From Flavivirga jejuensis (lineage in GTDB: Bacteria > Bacteroidota > Bacteroidia > Flavobacteriales > Flavobacteriaceae), in the NCBI RefSeq assembly GCF_030540765.1, contig NZ_JAUOEL010000005.1, forward strand, positions 310,001 to 374,000: a DNA stretch of 64,000 nt. The letters run 5' to 3'. Below the pieces are notes generated by a model, which made no database searches, was not told the DNA's origin, and saw only the letters and a list, made by a program, of their open reading frames with translations. Of this stretch, positions 1-7,938 are shown piece by piece. The translations under genes and the position numbers were made by a program. Positions within the stretch are counted from its first letter, which is position 1, and each line of letters begins with the position of its first letter.

Positions 1-110
1 CGCTTAAGTCTGCGGATTAATTCTTCCGTTTTTCCAGAGAACATCGATCCACAGATAACTTCAATCCATCCAAATTGTTCTTTATGATTTACTGTATTTT
101 CAAGAAACAT
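1..110 (-). CDS. tdk: Thymidine kinase, N-terminal part (cut by window edge)
   Basis: The reverse strand reads in frame from an ATG at 110 to the window edge and gives about 36 residues. They include the Walker A-type loop [11 protein letters not shown] that is diagnostic of TK1-type thymidine kinases, which phosphorylate thymidine in the dTTP salvage pathway. The short extension before the P-loop ([15 protein letters not shown]) is normal for Flavobacteriaceae. The rest of the gene lies outside the window. It is divergent from the hypothetical gene starting at 214, with about 100 bp of shared promoter space. Confidence 0.85.
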   Translation of the reverse strand, partial: MFLENTVNHKEQFGWIEVICGSMFSGKTEELIRRLK

Positions 111-213
111 TTCGTAATTTTAGCACTAAAACAAAGCAATTATTTGTATAAAGGTGGCGCAAATTTATTAAAAATCAAAAGCCAAAATAGCAATAATTTA
201 AAAATTATAAATA

Positions 214-957
214 ATGAAGAGGAAGATAGAGTCGGAACTCATTAGTATAGCACATAGAATTCTTAAATTAAAAGGAAAAGAAGATGTTGTTAAAATGCAT
301 GCAGAAGTGTCAGCTCTTTACGAAAAATTATCGGTGTTAAAGTTTGCAAATGAGAATTTTGAAGATGATATACCAATAATTGGGAGCGACTCATCCTTTT
401 TTGGTATGTTAGATAAGGCATTTAACAATAAGGTTAGTGATACCGTTGAAATAGAGGACAAAATTTATATCAATCTTGATGAAGTTGAAGAGGATGATAT
501 TATGGAGCCTGTTATGGAAAAAATTAAAGATATGGTGGCGCAAATGCCTCATGAAACTCAAGAAGTTGATACTCTTTTTGAAGAGGCCATTCCTAAACAA
601 GATTATCATAAAGATGATTTAGAAGAGATTACAGAAGGGTATAAAGAAACACCAGTTTTTGAACCTGTTTCTAAGGCGCAGAAAGGAAAAGGAGATGATA
701 AAAAAACGTTGAATGACATATTAAAAACGGGAGGATTTAACATTGGACTTAATGATAAAATTGCGTTTATAAAGCATTTATTTGATGGTAAAAATGAAGA
801 TTATGATCGTGTGATATCTCAGTTAAATACGTCGGTTACTTTTAGTGATGCGAAGCATTTAATAGAAGACATTATAAAGCCCGATTATAATAATTGGGTT
901 GATAAAGAAGAAATCGAAACGCGATTTATGCAAATTATTGAAAGTAAGTTTCAATAA
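214..957 (+). CDS. Conserved flavobacterial hypothetical protein
   Basis: This 247-residue, acidic, soluble-looking protein has no signal peptide or membrane segment. The N-terminal 60 residues look helical (many K/E/L heptads), the middle (about 80-165) is low complexity and rich in D/E/K, and the C-terminal 75 residues (from about 165) look like a compact helical domain. I do not recognise a catalytic motif. It sits between tdk and a DoxX-like gene and rsmI, a housekeeping neighbourhood, so a conserved cellular role is plausible but unknown. The ATG at 214 follows an AT-rich leader with no Shine-Dalgarno site. Confidence 0.7.
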   Translation: MKRKIESELISIAHRILKLKGKEDVVKMHAEVSALYEKLSVLKFANENFEDDIPIIGSDSSFFGMLDKAFNNKVSDTVEIEDKIYINLDEVEEDDIMEPVMEKIKDMVAQMPHETQEVDTLFEEAIPKQDYHKDDLEEITEGYKETPVFEPVSKAQKGKGDDKKTLNDILKTGGFNIGLNDKIAFIKHLFDGKNEDYDRVISQLNTSVTFSDAKHLIEDIIKPDYNNWVDKEEIETRFMQIIESKFQ

Positions 958-977
958 AAACTCTCGACCATAGTCTG

Positions 978-1334
978 ATGAAAATAAACAAAATTTTATA
1001 TTGGATAAGCACCGTGCTCTTGTGTTTGTTAATGGGATATTCTGCCTCTATGTATTTTACAAGTACAGAAATGGTTAAAGGTTTTTTTGAAAACCTTAAT
1101 TACCCAACCTATGTGGTGATTCCTTTAGCTATATTAAAAGTTTTGGGTATAGCTATGATTTTATGGCGAAAAAGTACTTGGCTAACAGAATGGGCTTATG
1201 CTGGTTTTTTCTTTGATTTGGTATTGGCAACGGCAGCACATTATTATGCAGGAGATGGCATTGTAGGCTTTTCTCTTTATGGATTGCTACTAATTTTTCC
1301 ATCTTATTTTTTAGGAAAACAAATTAGAGATTAA
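978..1334 (+). CDS. DoxX-like small integral membrane protein
   Basis: The 118 residues are almost entirely hydrophobic and contain four predicted transmembrane helices (about 6-26, 45-62, 70-88 and 95-113). This size and topology, with a polar loop after the first helix, fits the DoxX-like family of inner-membrane proteins, whose function is mostly uncharacterised. The stop codon overlaps the ATG of rsmI by one base (TAATG), so the two genes are probably cotranscribed and translationally coupled. Confidence 0.65.
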   Translation: MKINKILYWISTVLLCLLMGYSASMYFTSTEMVKGFFENLNYPTYVVIPLAILKVLGIAMILWRKSTWLTEWAYAGFFFDLVLATAAHYYAGDGIVGFSLYGLLLIFPSYFLGKQIRD

Positions 1335-2005
1335 TGAGTAAGCTTTATATTGTACCAACACCTATAGGGAACTTAAAGGATATTACTTTTAGAGCCATTG
1401 AAACTTTAAAAGAAGTCGATCTCATTCTTGCTGAAGACACGCGAACTTCTGGAAAGCTTTTAAAACATTTCGAAATTACAACGCATATGCAATCGCACCA
1501 TATGCATAATGAGCATAAGACTGTTGCAAGTGTTATTCAGAAATTAAAAGGTGGCACAGCTATAGCATTGATTAGTGATGCGGGAACACCTGCCATTTCA
1601 GATCCAGGGTTTTTGCTAACCCGAGCCTGTATAGAAAATAATATTGAAGTAGATTGTCTTCCTGGGGCAACAGCTTTTGTGCCCGCTTTGGTCAATTCTG
1701 GATTGCCTAATGATAAGTTTGTATTTGAAGGTTTTTTACCTGTTAAAAAGGGACGACAAACGCGCTTGTTATTATTGGCAGAAGAAAAGAGAACCATTAT
1801 TTTTTATGAAAGTCCACATAAATTAATAAAAACACTTGGGCATTTTTGTGAGTATTTTGGAGCGGATAGACAGGTATCAGTATCCAGAGAGCTTACAAAA
1901 CTTTACGAAGAAACTATTAGAGGAACCGCTAAAGAAGTTTTAGAATATTATACTAATAAACCACCAAAAGGCGAAATTGTAATTGTTGTTGGTGGAAAGA
2001 AATAA
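1334..2005 (+). CDS. rsmI: 16S rRNA (cytidine1402-2'-O)-methyltransferase RsmI
   Basis: RsmI methylates the 2'-O of C1402 in the ribosomal P-site of 16S rRNA using S-adenosylmethionine. The protein starts with YIVPTPIGNL (residues 5-14) and has AEDTRTSG (33-40) and SDAGTPAISDPG (81-92), all hallmarks of the tetrapyrrole-methylase fold subfamily to which RsmI belongs. At 223 residues it is shorter than the E. coli enzyme and lacks its C-terminal extension, as is usual in Bacteroidota. It overlaps the DoxX-like gene by one base and is followed after 5 bp by the HopJ-like gene. Confidence 0.93.
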   Translation: MSKLYIVPTPIGNLKDITFRAIETLKEVDLILAEDTRTSGKLLKHFEITTHMQSHHMHNEHKTVASVIQKLKGGTAIALISDAGTPAISDPGFLLTRACIENNIEVDCLPGATAFVPALVNSGLPNDKFVFEGFLPVKKGRQTRLLLLAEEKRTIIFYESPHKLIKTLGHFCEYFGADRQVSVSRELTKLYEETIRGTAKEVLEYYTNKPPKGEIVIVVGGKK

Positions 2006-2010
2006 GATTA

Positions 2011-2355
2011 ATGATTATAGAAGCATTTAAAAATAAACTTAAAAATTCACCAGAAGCCATCGAATTCTCTGAAACGATGGATGTTATAGAATCCAACTAT
2101 AATTTTTCTCCAGTAGCGTTTACAAATGGCATGTTACAAAATAAAAGCGGAGAGAACTCTGGTTCTTGTAAATTGTTTGCTTTTGCAAAAAAGCAGGGAT
2201 TAACAAAAGAAGAAACTTTGGCGTGTTTTGGTTCGTTTTATTTTAATGAGGTATTGAAAGATCCCGATGGAACAGGTCACCAAAACATTAGAAACTTTAT
2301 GAAAACAGGTTTTGAAGGCCTTTCTTTTAGTGAGGAAGCATTAAGTGAAAAATAA
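2011..2355 (+). CDS. HopJ type III effector-family protein
   Basis: This 114-residue soluble protein matches the HopJ family in its order of blocks: an N-terminal helix with NSPEAIEF, then YNFSPVAFTNG (about 30-40), NKSGENSGSCKLFAFAK (about 44-60) and a C-terminal DPDGTGHQNIRNF block. The name comes from a Pseudomonas effector, but family members are common in free-living bacteria without type III secretion. Here it lies in a housekeeping cluster with rsmI, so effector activity is unlikely. The cellular role is unknown. Confidence 0.8.
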   Translation: MIIEAFKNKLKNSPEAIEFSETMDVIESNYNFSPVAFTNGMLQNKSGENSGSCKLFAFAKKQGLTKEETLACFGSFYFNEVLKDPDGTGHQNIRNFMKTGFEGLSFSEEALSEK

Positions 2356-2367
2356 CAACTTATTTTG

Positions 2368-2937
2368 ATGGACGATTTACTTTACGATATAAGGCAATGT
2401 GACATATGTTCGGAACATTTGCCCTTGGGACCTCGTCCTATTGTAAGTGCACATCCTGATGCTAAAATTGTTATTATTGGACAAGCTCCTGGAACACGTG
2501 TTCATAAAACAGGAGTGCCTTGGGACGATCCGAGTGGTAGACAATTACGAAAATGGTTGGGGGTTACAGACAAACAATTTTATGATGATACCAAAATAGC
2601 TTTAATTCCTATGGGGTTTTGTTACCCAGGAAAGGGCAAAACAGGCGATTTACCGCCACGACCAGAATGTGCTCCGCAATGGCACGAGCTGTTATTAAAT
2701 AAGCTATCAAATATAGAATTGGTTATTTTAATAGGGATGTATTCTCAGAAATATTATTTAAAAAAAGAAGCAAAGAAAACATTAACCGAAACGGTAGCAA
2801 ACTACAAAGACTATTTACCTAAATATTTGCCGTTACCTCACCCATCACCTAGAAATCGGTTTTGGTTAACAAAGAACCCGTGGTTTGATGTTGAGGTGTT
2901 ACCAGGGTTACAAGAAAGAGTAAAATACCTGATTTAA
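2368..2937 (+). CDS. Uracil-DNA glycosylase superfamily protein
   Basis: The protein has the two signature regions of the uracil-DNA glycosylase superfamily: IIGQAPGTRVHKTGVPWDDP near residues 37-54 (water-activating loop) and HPSPRNRFW near the C-terminus (intercalation loop with catalytic His). The CDIC pair at 11-14 recalls the cysteines of iron-sulfur UDGs, but I cannot confirm a cluster. Which base it excises is uncertain. I chose the ATG at 2368 over the TTG one codon upstream. A hairpin terminator follows at 2953. Confidence 0.8.
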   Translation: MDDLLYDIRQCDICSEHLPLGPRPIVSAHPDAKIVIIGQAPGTRVHKTGVPWDDPSGRQLRKWLGVTDKQFYDDTKIALIPMGFCYPGKGKTGDLPPRPECAPQWHELLLNKLSNIELVILIGMYSQKYYLKKEAKKTLTETVANYKDYLPKYLPLPHPSPRNRFWLTKNPWFDVEVLPGLQERVKYLI

Positions 2938-2952
2938 CTTTGTGTAAACAAA

Positions 2953-2985
2953 AAACCCCACCATAAGGTGAGGTTTAAATTTTTT
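2953..2985. terminator. Bidirectional intrinsic terminator
   Basis: AAACCCCACC, a four-base loop ATAA and GGTGAGGTTT form a 10-bp stem with one mismatch. It is flanked by a T-run on the right (AAATTTTTT) and an A-run on the left (CAAAAAACC). It lies between the convergent glycosylase gene (+) and the YwqK-like gene (-) and can serve both. Confidence 0.75.
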
Positions 2986-3004
2986 AATAAAACGGGTTAA
3001 TATT

Positions 3005-3787
3005 TTAAAGGCTACTTATGTATTCTTTGTATTTTGAGATCTCTCTAGGATCTGTAGCAAAATTAATACGTTTTATTTCTTTTCCTTCTTCATTTAGTTC
3101 AACTAAGTAAGTATCTTTTCCTTCATCTACCATTTGTAGATAAATTTTCATACTGCTATCATCATTATAAAATTTTACGCCTTCAAAATTGTCGTAATTA
3201 GATGTTATTTGTTCTTTAAACACTTTACCGTTTTTAAGAGATTGTGTTATATTTCTTCCATCTTTAATAAACATTTTAGATTCGATGTCCCCAGAATCGT
3301 TGTAAGTTAAAGATGTTACAGGTTTGTCATCCTTCATTTCAGATTCAGAAAGCACTTTGCCATTTTCAAAATAACATGTAACTTTTCCATTAAGAATGCC
3401 GTTTGTGTAATTGCTTACTTTTTTCAACTTTCCGTTAGGGAAATATGTTCTTTCTTCTCCATGAAGTTTTCCTTTACTGTAGTTGGAATGCATGAATTTT
3501 TTTCCATTCTGGTGGTAGAAAACGTATTTTCCATATAAAAGACCTTCTTTAATATGGAATTCTTCCCATTTTGTCATTTCATCTCCAACGATAAAATAAC
3601 CGTCTAAGGGTTCTCTAGAAATGTTATCTCTATAAACTTTTACACCGTTGTAAGAGTCTACAAAGTACCAGTTTCTTGGAATGTAATTGGGTTCTGATGG
3701 GTCTTTACTTGTTTTATTATTACAATTAAAAAGACTGAAAAGCGCGCAAAACAGTAGCACGCGAGCGGTTGTTGTAGGTAAATTCAT
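3005..3787 (-). CDS. MORN-repeat lipoprotein (YwqK family)
   Basis: The N-terminus has a hydrophobic signal followed by LFNCNNK, a lipobox that predicts a lipid-anchored periplasmic or outer-membrane protein. The body contains at least five MORN-like repeats of the type G-K-x-x-x-Y-x-x-N-G-K (for example YHQNGKKF, YFPNGKLKK, YFENGKVLS), which form beta-hairpin solenoids. Databases often label such proteins 'YwqK family antitoxin', but no toxin gene is adjacent and the lipobox argues for an envelope role. It is convergent with the glycosylase gene. Confidence 0.7.
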   Translation of the reverse strand: MNLPTTTARVLLFCALFSLFNCNNKTSKDPSEPNYIPRNWYFVDSYNGVKVYRDNISREPLDGYFIVGDEMTKWEEFHIKEGLLYGKYVFYHQNGKKFMHSNYSKGKLHGEERTYFPNGKLKKVSNYTNGILNGKVTCYFENGKVLSESEMKDDKPVTSLTYNDSGDIESKMFIKDGRNITQSLKNGKVFKEQITSNYDNFEGVKFYNDDSSMKIYLQMVDEGKDTYLVELNEEGKEIKRINFATDPREISKYKEYISSL

Positions 3788-3857
3788 AATTTTGGGTTAT
3801 AATAGTTGCCGCTAACATAAGGAATAATTATCTAACCACCAAGGATTTAGTTTAAAA

Positions 3858-4448
3858 TTATTTATGCTTCCCTTTTTCCCAACCATGTTTTTCAAGATAT
3901 TTTACACCACTTTCAACGGCACCATCCTCAATAGAAGTGCCCATAGAATCGTTCCAACGGTTTAAATATCCGAATAGAGAAATAACACCAAGCATTTCTA
4001 CAATTTCGCCATCATTCCAATATTCATGTAGGCGTTTTTTAATAGTATCGTCTACACCATTTGGTATTTGAGAGGCTAGTAAAGAGAAATCTAAAGCAGC
4101 ACGTTCTGCTTCATTAAAAGCAGGATGTGTACGATATTCCCATATATTATCTAATTGTTCTTGCTCTGCACCATAGCGTTCGGCTGCACGAATAGCATGT
4201 GCTTGACAGTATCTGCAACCTGTTGCGTTGCTGCTTACCCAGGCAATCATTCTTTTTAAAGCAGAGCTTACGCGTCCCTCGTTAGCCATAACGGCCTTGT
4301 TTAGGTTTATAAATGCTTTACTAATGGCTGGGCGATGTTGCATGGTAAGCACCGAGTTTGGACAAAAACCCAAAGTTTCATTAAAGAATTCTGCAAGTTC
4401 TTTGGTCTCAGAATCATGATTAGCAGATAAAGGTGTTACTAAAGGCAT
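3858..4448 (-). CDS. Carboxymuconolactone decarboxylase / AhpD-like peroxidase-related protein
   Basis: The translated protein has an AhpD-type redox motif CRYCQAH (C78, C81, H84 counting from the ATG at 4448), typical of peroxidase-related members of the carboxymuconolactone decarboxylase fold. It is 196 residues long and all-helical. I use the ATG at 4448 (MPLVTPLSAN) because the upstream in-frame codons run into the divergent OsmC promoter. It is divergent from an OsmC-like gene with about 60 bp between them. Two thiol-peroxidase-type proteins in one divergent pair suggests shared control by oxidative or organic peroxide stress, which is inference. Confidence 0.82.
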   Translation of the reverse strand: MPLVTPLSANHDSETKELAEFFNETLGFCPNSVLTMQHRPAISKAFINLNKAVMANEGRVSSALKRMIAWVSSNATGCRYCQAHAIRAAERYGAEQEQLDNIWEYRTHPAFNEAERAALDFSLLASQIPNGVDDTIKKRLHEYWNDGEIVEMLGVISLFGYLNRWNDSMGTSIEDGAVESGVKYLEKHGWEKGKHK

Positions 4449-4508
4449 ATTTATATTTTTTAGTAGTATTTTTGAAATTACAAGAAACAAAAAATAATTT
4501 AATAAAAA

Positions 4509-4937
4509 ATGACAAATCATATTACAACAACATGGTTAGGAGACATGAAGTTTGAGAGTACTAATCCCTCAGGGCATAATTTGTTTATTGATGCGGGTGA
4601 AGAAAATGGTGGTAAAAGTGAAGGATATCGTCCTAAAGCTTTAATGTTATCTGCTTTAGCTGGTTGTTCTGGTTTGGATGTGGCTTCTCTAATTAAAAAA
4701 ATGAAATTAGAAGTAGATGATTTTAAAATAGATACAGAAGCAAACCTTACCGAAGAGCATCCAAAATATTATGATAAAGTAACCATGCATTTTCATTTTT
4801 ATGGATCCGATTTAAATGAAAAAAAACTTCAAAAAGCGGTTGATTTATCTATTGAAAAATATTGTGGTGTTATGGAAATGTTTCGACAATTTTCAGAATT
4901 AACTATAGAAACTCATTTTTATAAAAATAAGGATTAA
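4509..4937 (+). CDS. OsmC family protein
   Basis: This 142-residue protein fits the OsmC/Ohr family. It has GYRPKALMLSALAGCSGLDV with the first conserved Cys near residue 53 and a second Cys in EKYCGV near 118, the pair used by Ohr/OsmC enzymes to reduce organic hydroperoxides through dihydrolipoyl thiols. The start has no Shine-Dalgarno site, as is usual here. It is divergent from the AhpD-like gene, and recJ follows in the same direction after 45 bp. Confidence 0.88.
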   Translation: MTNHITTTWLGDMKFESTNPSGHNLFIDAGEENGGKSEGYRPKALMLSALAGCSGLDVASLIKKMKLEVDDFKIDTEANLTEEHPKYYDKVTMHFHFYGSDLNEKKLQKAVDLSIEKYCGVMEMFRQFSELTIETHFYKNKD

Positions 4938-4982
4938 AGGAATCAAGTTCTAACTTTTAAAATATAAAATTTCAATTAATCC

Positions 4983-6674
4983 ATGCGTTGGACATTAAAA
5001 CCCAAACCAGCCCCCTCTAAAATAGAAGCATTACAAAAAGCTCTCCAAGTAGATTCGGTATTAGCAACATTGTTATTACAACGTGGTATTGAAACGTATG
5101 AGCAAGCTAAAGCTTTTTTTAGACCAAGCTTAGACGACTTGCACGATCCATACTTAATGAAAGATATGGATAAAGCTGTTGCCCGCATTGAAAAAGCCAT
5201 TGTTAATAGCGAGAATATTTTAGTTTATGGTGATTATGATGTAGATGGTACAACTTCTGTTGCTTTAATGTCTACATATTTAAAAACACGATATGGTTTA
5301 GTTCATACCTATATTCCGAACAGATACGATGAGGGTTATGGGATATCATATAAAGGAATCAATTTTGCTTTAGAAAATGACTTTACACTTATTATAGCTT
5401 TAGATTGTGGTATTAAAGCTATAGAAAAAGTAGCATTTGCTAAAGAGAAAGGGATTGATTTTATTATTTGTGATCATCATAGACCAGGAAAAGAGATTCC
5501 TAAAGCGGCAGCTGTTTTAGATCCTAAACGAGAAGATTGCGAATATCCGTTTAAGGAGTTGTGTGGTTGTGGCGTAGGGTTTAAATTGATACAAGCATTA
5601 GCACTAAAAGAAGGGAAAACAGTAGATGACTTAACGGAATATTTAGATTTAGTAGCTACTGCTATTGGTGCCGATATTGTTCCTATAAATGGAGAAAATA
5701 GAGTATTGGCTTATTTCGGACTTCTGGTAATTAATACCAAACCACGACCAGGGATTAAAGCAATTTTAAATCAAGTCGAAAAAACGGAATTAACTATTAC
5801 TGATGTCGTTTTTATTGTAGCTCCCAGAATAAATGCTGCTGGACGTATGAAGCATGGTAATTATGCAGTAACTTTGTTAGCAGAGGAGGATGAGGACTTG
5901 GCAGAGAAATATGCTTCTGAGATTAATGATTATAACCTAGACAGACGTGAAACAGATAAACGAATTACAGAAGAAGCTCTTAAGCAAATTGAAGAACAGG
6001 AAGAACAGAAACGTTTTACTACTGTTATTTACGATAAAACTTGGCATAAAGGCGTTATTGGTATTGTGGCTTCTAGATTAACAGAAACGTATTATAGACC
6101 AACTTTAGTCTTTACTAAAAGTGGCGATAAATTAGCTGCTTCGGCGCGTTCTGTTAAAGATTTTGATATCTATAATGCTTTAGGCGAATGTAGTGAGCAT
6201 ATTGAGCAATTTGGTGGACATAAATATGCTGCAGGATTAACTTTGAAAGAAGAAAATTATGAAGCGTTTAAGCAAGCTTTTGAAGATGTGGTTTCCAGAA
6301 CGATCGATAAAAACTTATTAATTCCTGAGATAAAAGCAGATATTGAAATTAATTTGAATCATATTACGCCAAAATTCTATCGCGTTTTAAAACAATTTGC
6401 ACCTTTTGGTCCTAATAATATGACACCTGTTTTTATGACTGAAAATTTAACAGATACAGGTTATGGTAAGTGTGTGGGTGCAGATAAAACACATTTAAGA
6501 TTAACAGCTACACAACCCGATGCTAGTAATATTGTTTGTATTGGTTTTAGTATGGGAGATAAGTTTGATTTGATTTCAAACAAAAAACCATTTAGAGCTG
6601 TTTATTCTGTAGATGAAAATGAGTGGCAAGGTAATGTGTCGTTACAACTTAAGTTAAGGGATATTAAGGAGTGA
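4983..6674 (+). CDS. recJ: Single-stranded-DNA-specific 5'-3' exonuclease RecJ
   Basis: RecJ degrades single-stranded DNA 5' to 3' in recombinational repair (RecF pathway) and mismatch repair. The protein has the DHH phosphoesterase motifs YGDYDVDGTTS (from residue 82), LDCG (near 140) and CDHHRPG (DHH at 164-166), followed by the DHHA1 domain with FGGHKYAAGL near 415 and the C-terminal OB-type domain. The 563 residues match the full family length. It is followed by a strong hairpin at 6680. Confidence 0.95.
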   Translation: MRWTLKPKPAPSKIEALQKALQVDSVLATLLLQRGIETYEQAKAFFRPSLDDLHDPYLMKDMDKAVARIEKAIVNSENILVYGDYDVDGTTSVALMSTYLKTRYGLVHTYIPNRYDEGYGISYKGINFALENDFTLIIALDCGIKAIEKVAFAKEKGIDFIICDHHRPGKEIPKAAAVLDPKREDCEYPFKELCGCGVGFKLIQALALKEGKTVDDLTEYLDLVATAIGADIVPINGENRVLAYFGLLVINTKPRPGIKAILNQVEKTELTITDVVFIVAPRINAAGRMKHGNYAVTLLAEEDEDLAEKYASEINDYNLDRRETDKRITEEALKQIEEQEEQKRFTTVIYDKTWHKGVIGIVASRLTETYYRPTLVFTKSGDKLAASARSVKDFDIYNALGECSEHIEQFGGHKYAAGLTLKEENYEAFKQAFEDVVSRTIDKNLLIPEIKADIEINLNHITPKFYRVLKQFAPFGPNNMTPVFMTENLTDTGYGKCVGADKTHLRLTATQPDASNIVCIGFSMGDKFDLISNKKPFRAVYSVDENEWQGNVSLQLKLRDIKE

Positions 6675-6679
6675 TTATT

Positions 6680-6721
6680 GTTAAAAACTAAAACAATAGT
6701 GTTATTGTTTTAGTTTTTAAC
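6680..6721 (+). terminator. recJ terminator-like perfect hairpin
   Basis: A 19-bp perfect inverted repeat (arms 6680-6698 and 6703-6721) with loop GTGT begins 6 bp after the recJ stop codon. The right arm itself is T-rich. It should end recJ transcription, although the stem has few GC pairs. Confidence 0.7.
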
Positions 6722-6742
6722 ATAAAAATAAAATAAAATCCG

Positions 6743-6801
6743 TAGTTATTTTAGTTTTATCTATTTTTGTAAAGTAAAGACCATAGTTATTTTAATTTTA
6801 T
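6743..6801 (+). promoter_or_regulatory. Direct-repeat operator and promoter of the Fic gene
   Basis: Two 18-bp direct repeats, TAGTTATTTTAGTTTTAT at 6743-6760 and TAGTTATTTTAATTTTAT at 6784-6801, match at 17 of 18 bases. The second ends directly before the ATG of the Fic gene at 6802. Between them is TATTTTTG (about 6762-6769), which fits the Bacteroidota -7 consensus TAnnTTTG. A regulator bound to both repeats would bracket the promoter. The winged-helix tail of the Fic protein makes autoregulation possible (inference). Confidence 0.45.
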
Positions 6802-7932
6802 ATGAATAGTTTTCAATCGGGAAGAAATATAAATCAGGGTTATTATAAAAGTTTTGAACCTAATCTAATACATAAAGATTGGGAAATAACGGACATGCAG
6901 ATATTTGCTTTATTAAGTAAAGCAGATAGACATTTGGGAAGATTAGATATGTACTCGGAATACGTCAATTTAGATTTATATGTAAGTATGCATATAGCAA
7001 AAGAGGCAACTCAATCATCTAAAATTGAGGGTACCCAAACTAATATGGAAGATGCTTTTTTAAGTAAGGAAGATGTAGCTTACGAGAAAAGAGATGATTG
7101 GGAAGAAGTACAAAATTACATTTCAGCTATGAATGAGGCAGTTAAGATGTTACATACACTGCCTTTTTCTTCAAGGTTAATAAAACAGACACATAAGATT
7201 CTTTTGCAAGGAGTAAGAGGAGAGAATAAATTACCTGGAGCATATAGAACGAGCCAAAATTGGATTGGAGGAGCTTCTATTGACGATGCTGTTTTTGTGC
7301 CTCCAAATTATAATTCAATAAATGATTTAATGTCTGATATTGAGAAATTCGCAAATAATAAATTAAATCATTTACCAGATTTACTTAAAATAGCAATTAT
7401 TCATTATCAATTTGAAACTATTCATCCTTTTTTAGATGGTAATGGAAGGGTTGGTAGATTATTAATAACCTTATATTTAGTTAGTAAAGGTATTTTGAAA
7501 CAACCTATTCTATATTTATCTGATTTTTTTGAAAGAAATAGGATGCTTTATTATGATAATTTGATGCGTGTTAGAACTCATAACGATTTATCACAGTGGC
7601 TTAAGTTTTTTTTAACAGGAATTATAGAAACAGCGCAAAAAGGTGTTAAAACCTTTGATGGGATTTTACAACTTCAAAAAATTATTGATGAAAAAATCAA
7701 GACACTAAAAGGTAGAAGTACAGATGCAAAATTATTAATAGATTATTTATATACTAAACCTATAATAAATGCAGCGACTGTAGCTGTAGTAATAGATAAA
7801 TCTCCTGCATCTGCTTATAAGCTTTTAAGAGATTTAGAGTTTTTAAAGATTATTGATGAAGTAACTGGTGCTGAACGAGGCCGTCTTTATGCATTTAGCG
7901 ACTATTTAGATTTGTTTACTAATAAAAATTAA
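6802..7932 (+). CDS. Fic family protein (class II, with winged-helix C-terminus)
   Basis: Fic enzymes usually transfer AMP from ATP to a hydroxyl side chain of a target protein. The catalytic motif HPFLDGNGRVGR is complete at residues 208-219. An N-terminal inhibitory helix motif SSKIEG (72-77, pattern S/T-x-x-x-E-G) marks it as a self-inhibited class II Fic protein. The last 80 residues look like a winged-helix DNA-binding domain (ATVAVVIDKSPASAYKLLRD). No small antitoxin is encoded next to it, consistent with in-cis inhibition. A paired direct repeat precedes it. The target protein is unknown. Confidence 0.88.
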   Translation: MNSFQSGRNINQGYYKSFEPNLIHKDWEITDMQIFALLSKADRHLGRLDMYSEYVNLDLYVSMHIAKEATQSSKIEGTQTNMEDAFLSKEDVAYEKRDDWEEVQNYISAMNEAVKMLHTLPFSSRLIKQTHKILLQGVRGENKLPGAYRTSQNWIGGASIDDAVFVPPNYNSINDLMSDIEKFANNKLNHLPDLLKIAIIHYQFETIHPFLDGNGRVGRLLITLYLVSKGILKQPILYLSDFFERNRMLYYDNLMRVRTHNDLSQWLKFFLTGIIETAQKGVKTFDGILQLQKIIDEKIKTLKGRSTDAKLLIDYLYTKPIINAATVAVVIDKSPASAYKLLRDLEFLKIIDEVTGAERGRLYAFSDYLDLFTNKN

Positions 7933-7938
7933 ATTTTA

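Noticed and set aside
3005-3787. YwqK-type antitoxin implying a toxin-antitoxin pair
   Set aside because: No toxin gene is adjacent and the protein is a lipoprotein with MORN repeats, so the antitoxin label seems only a family name.
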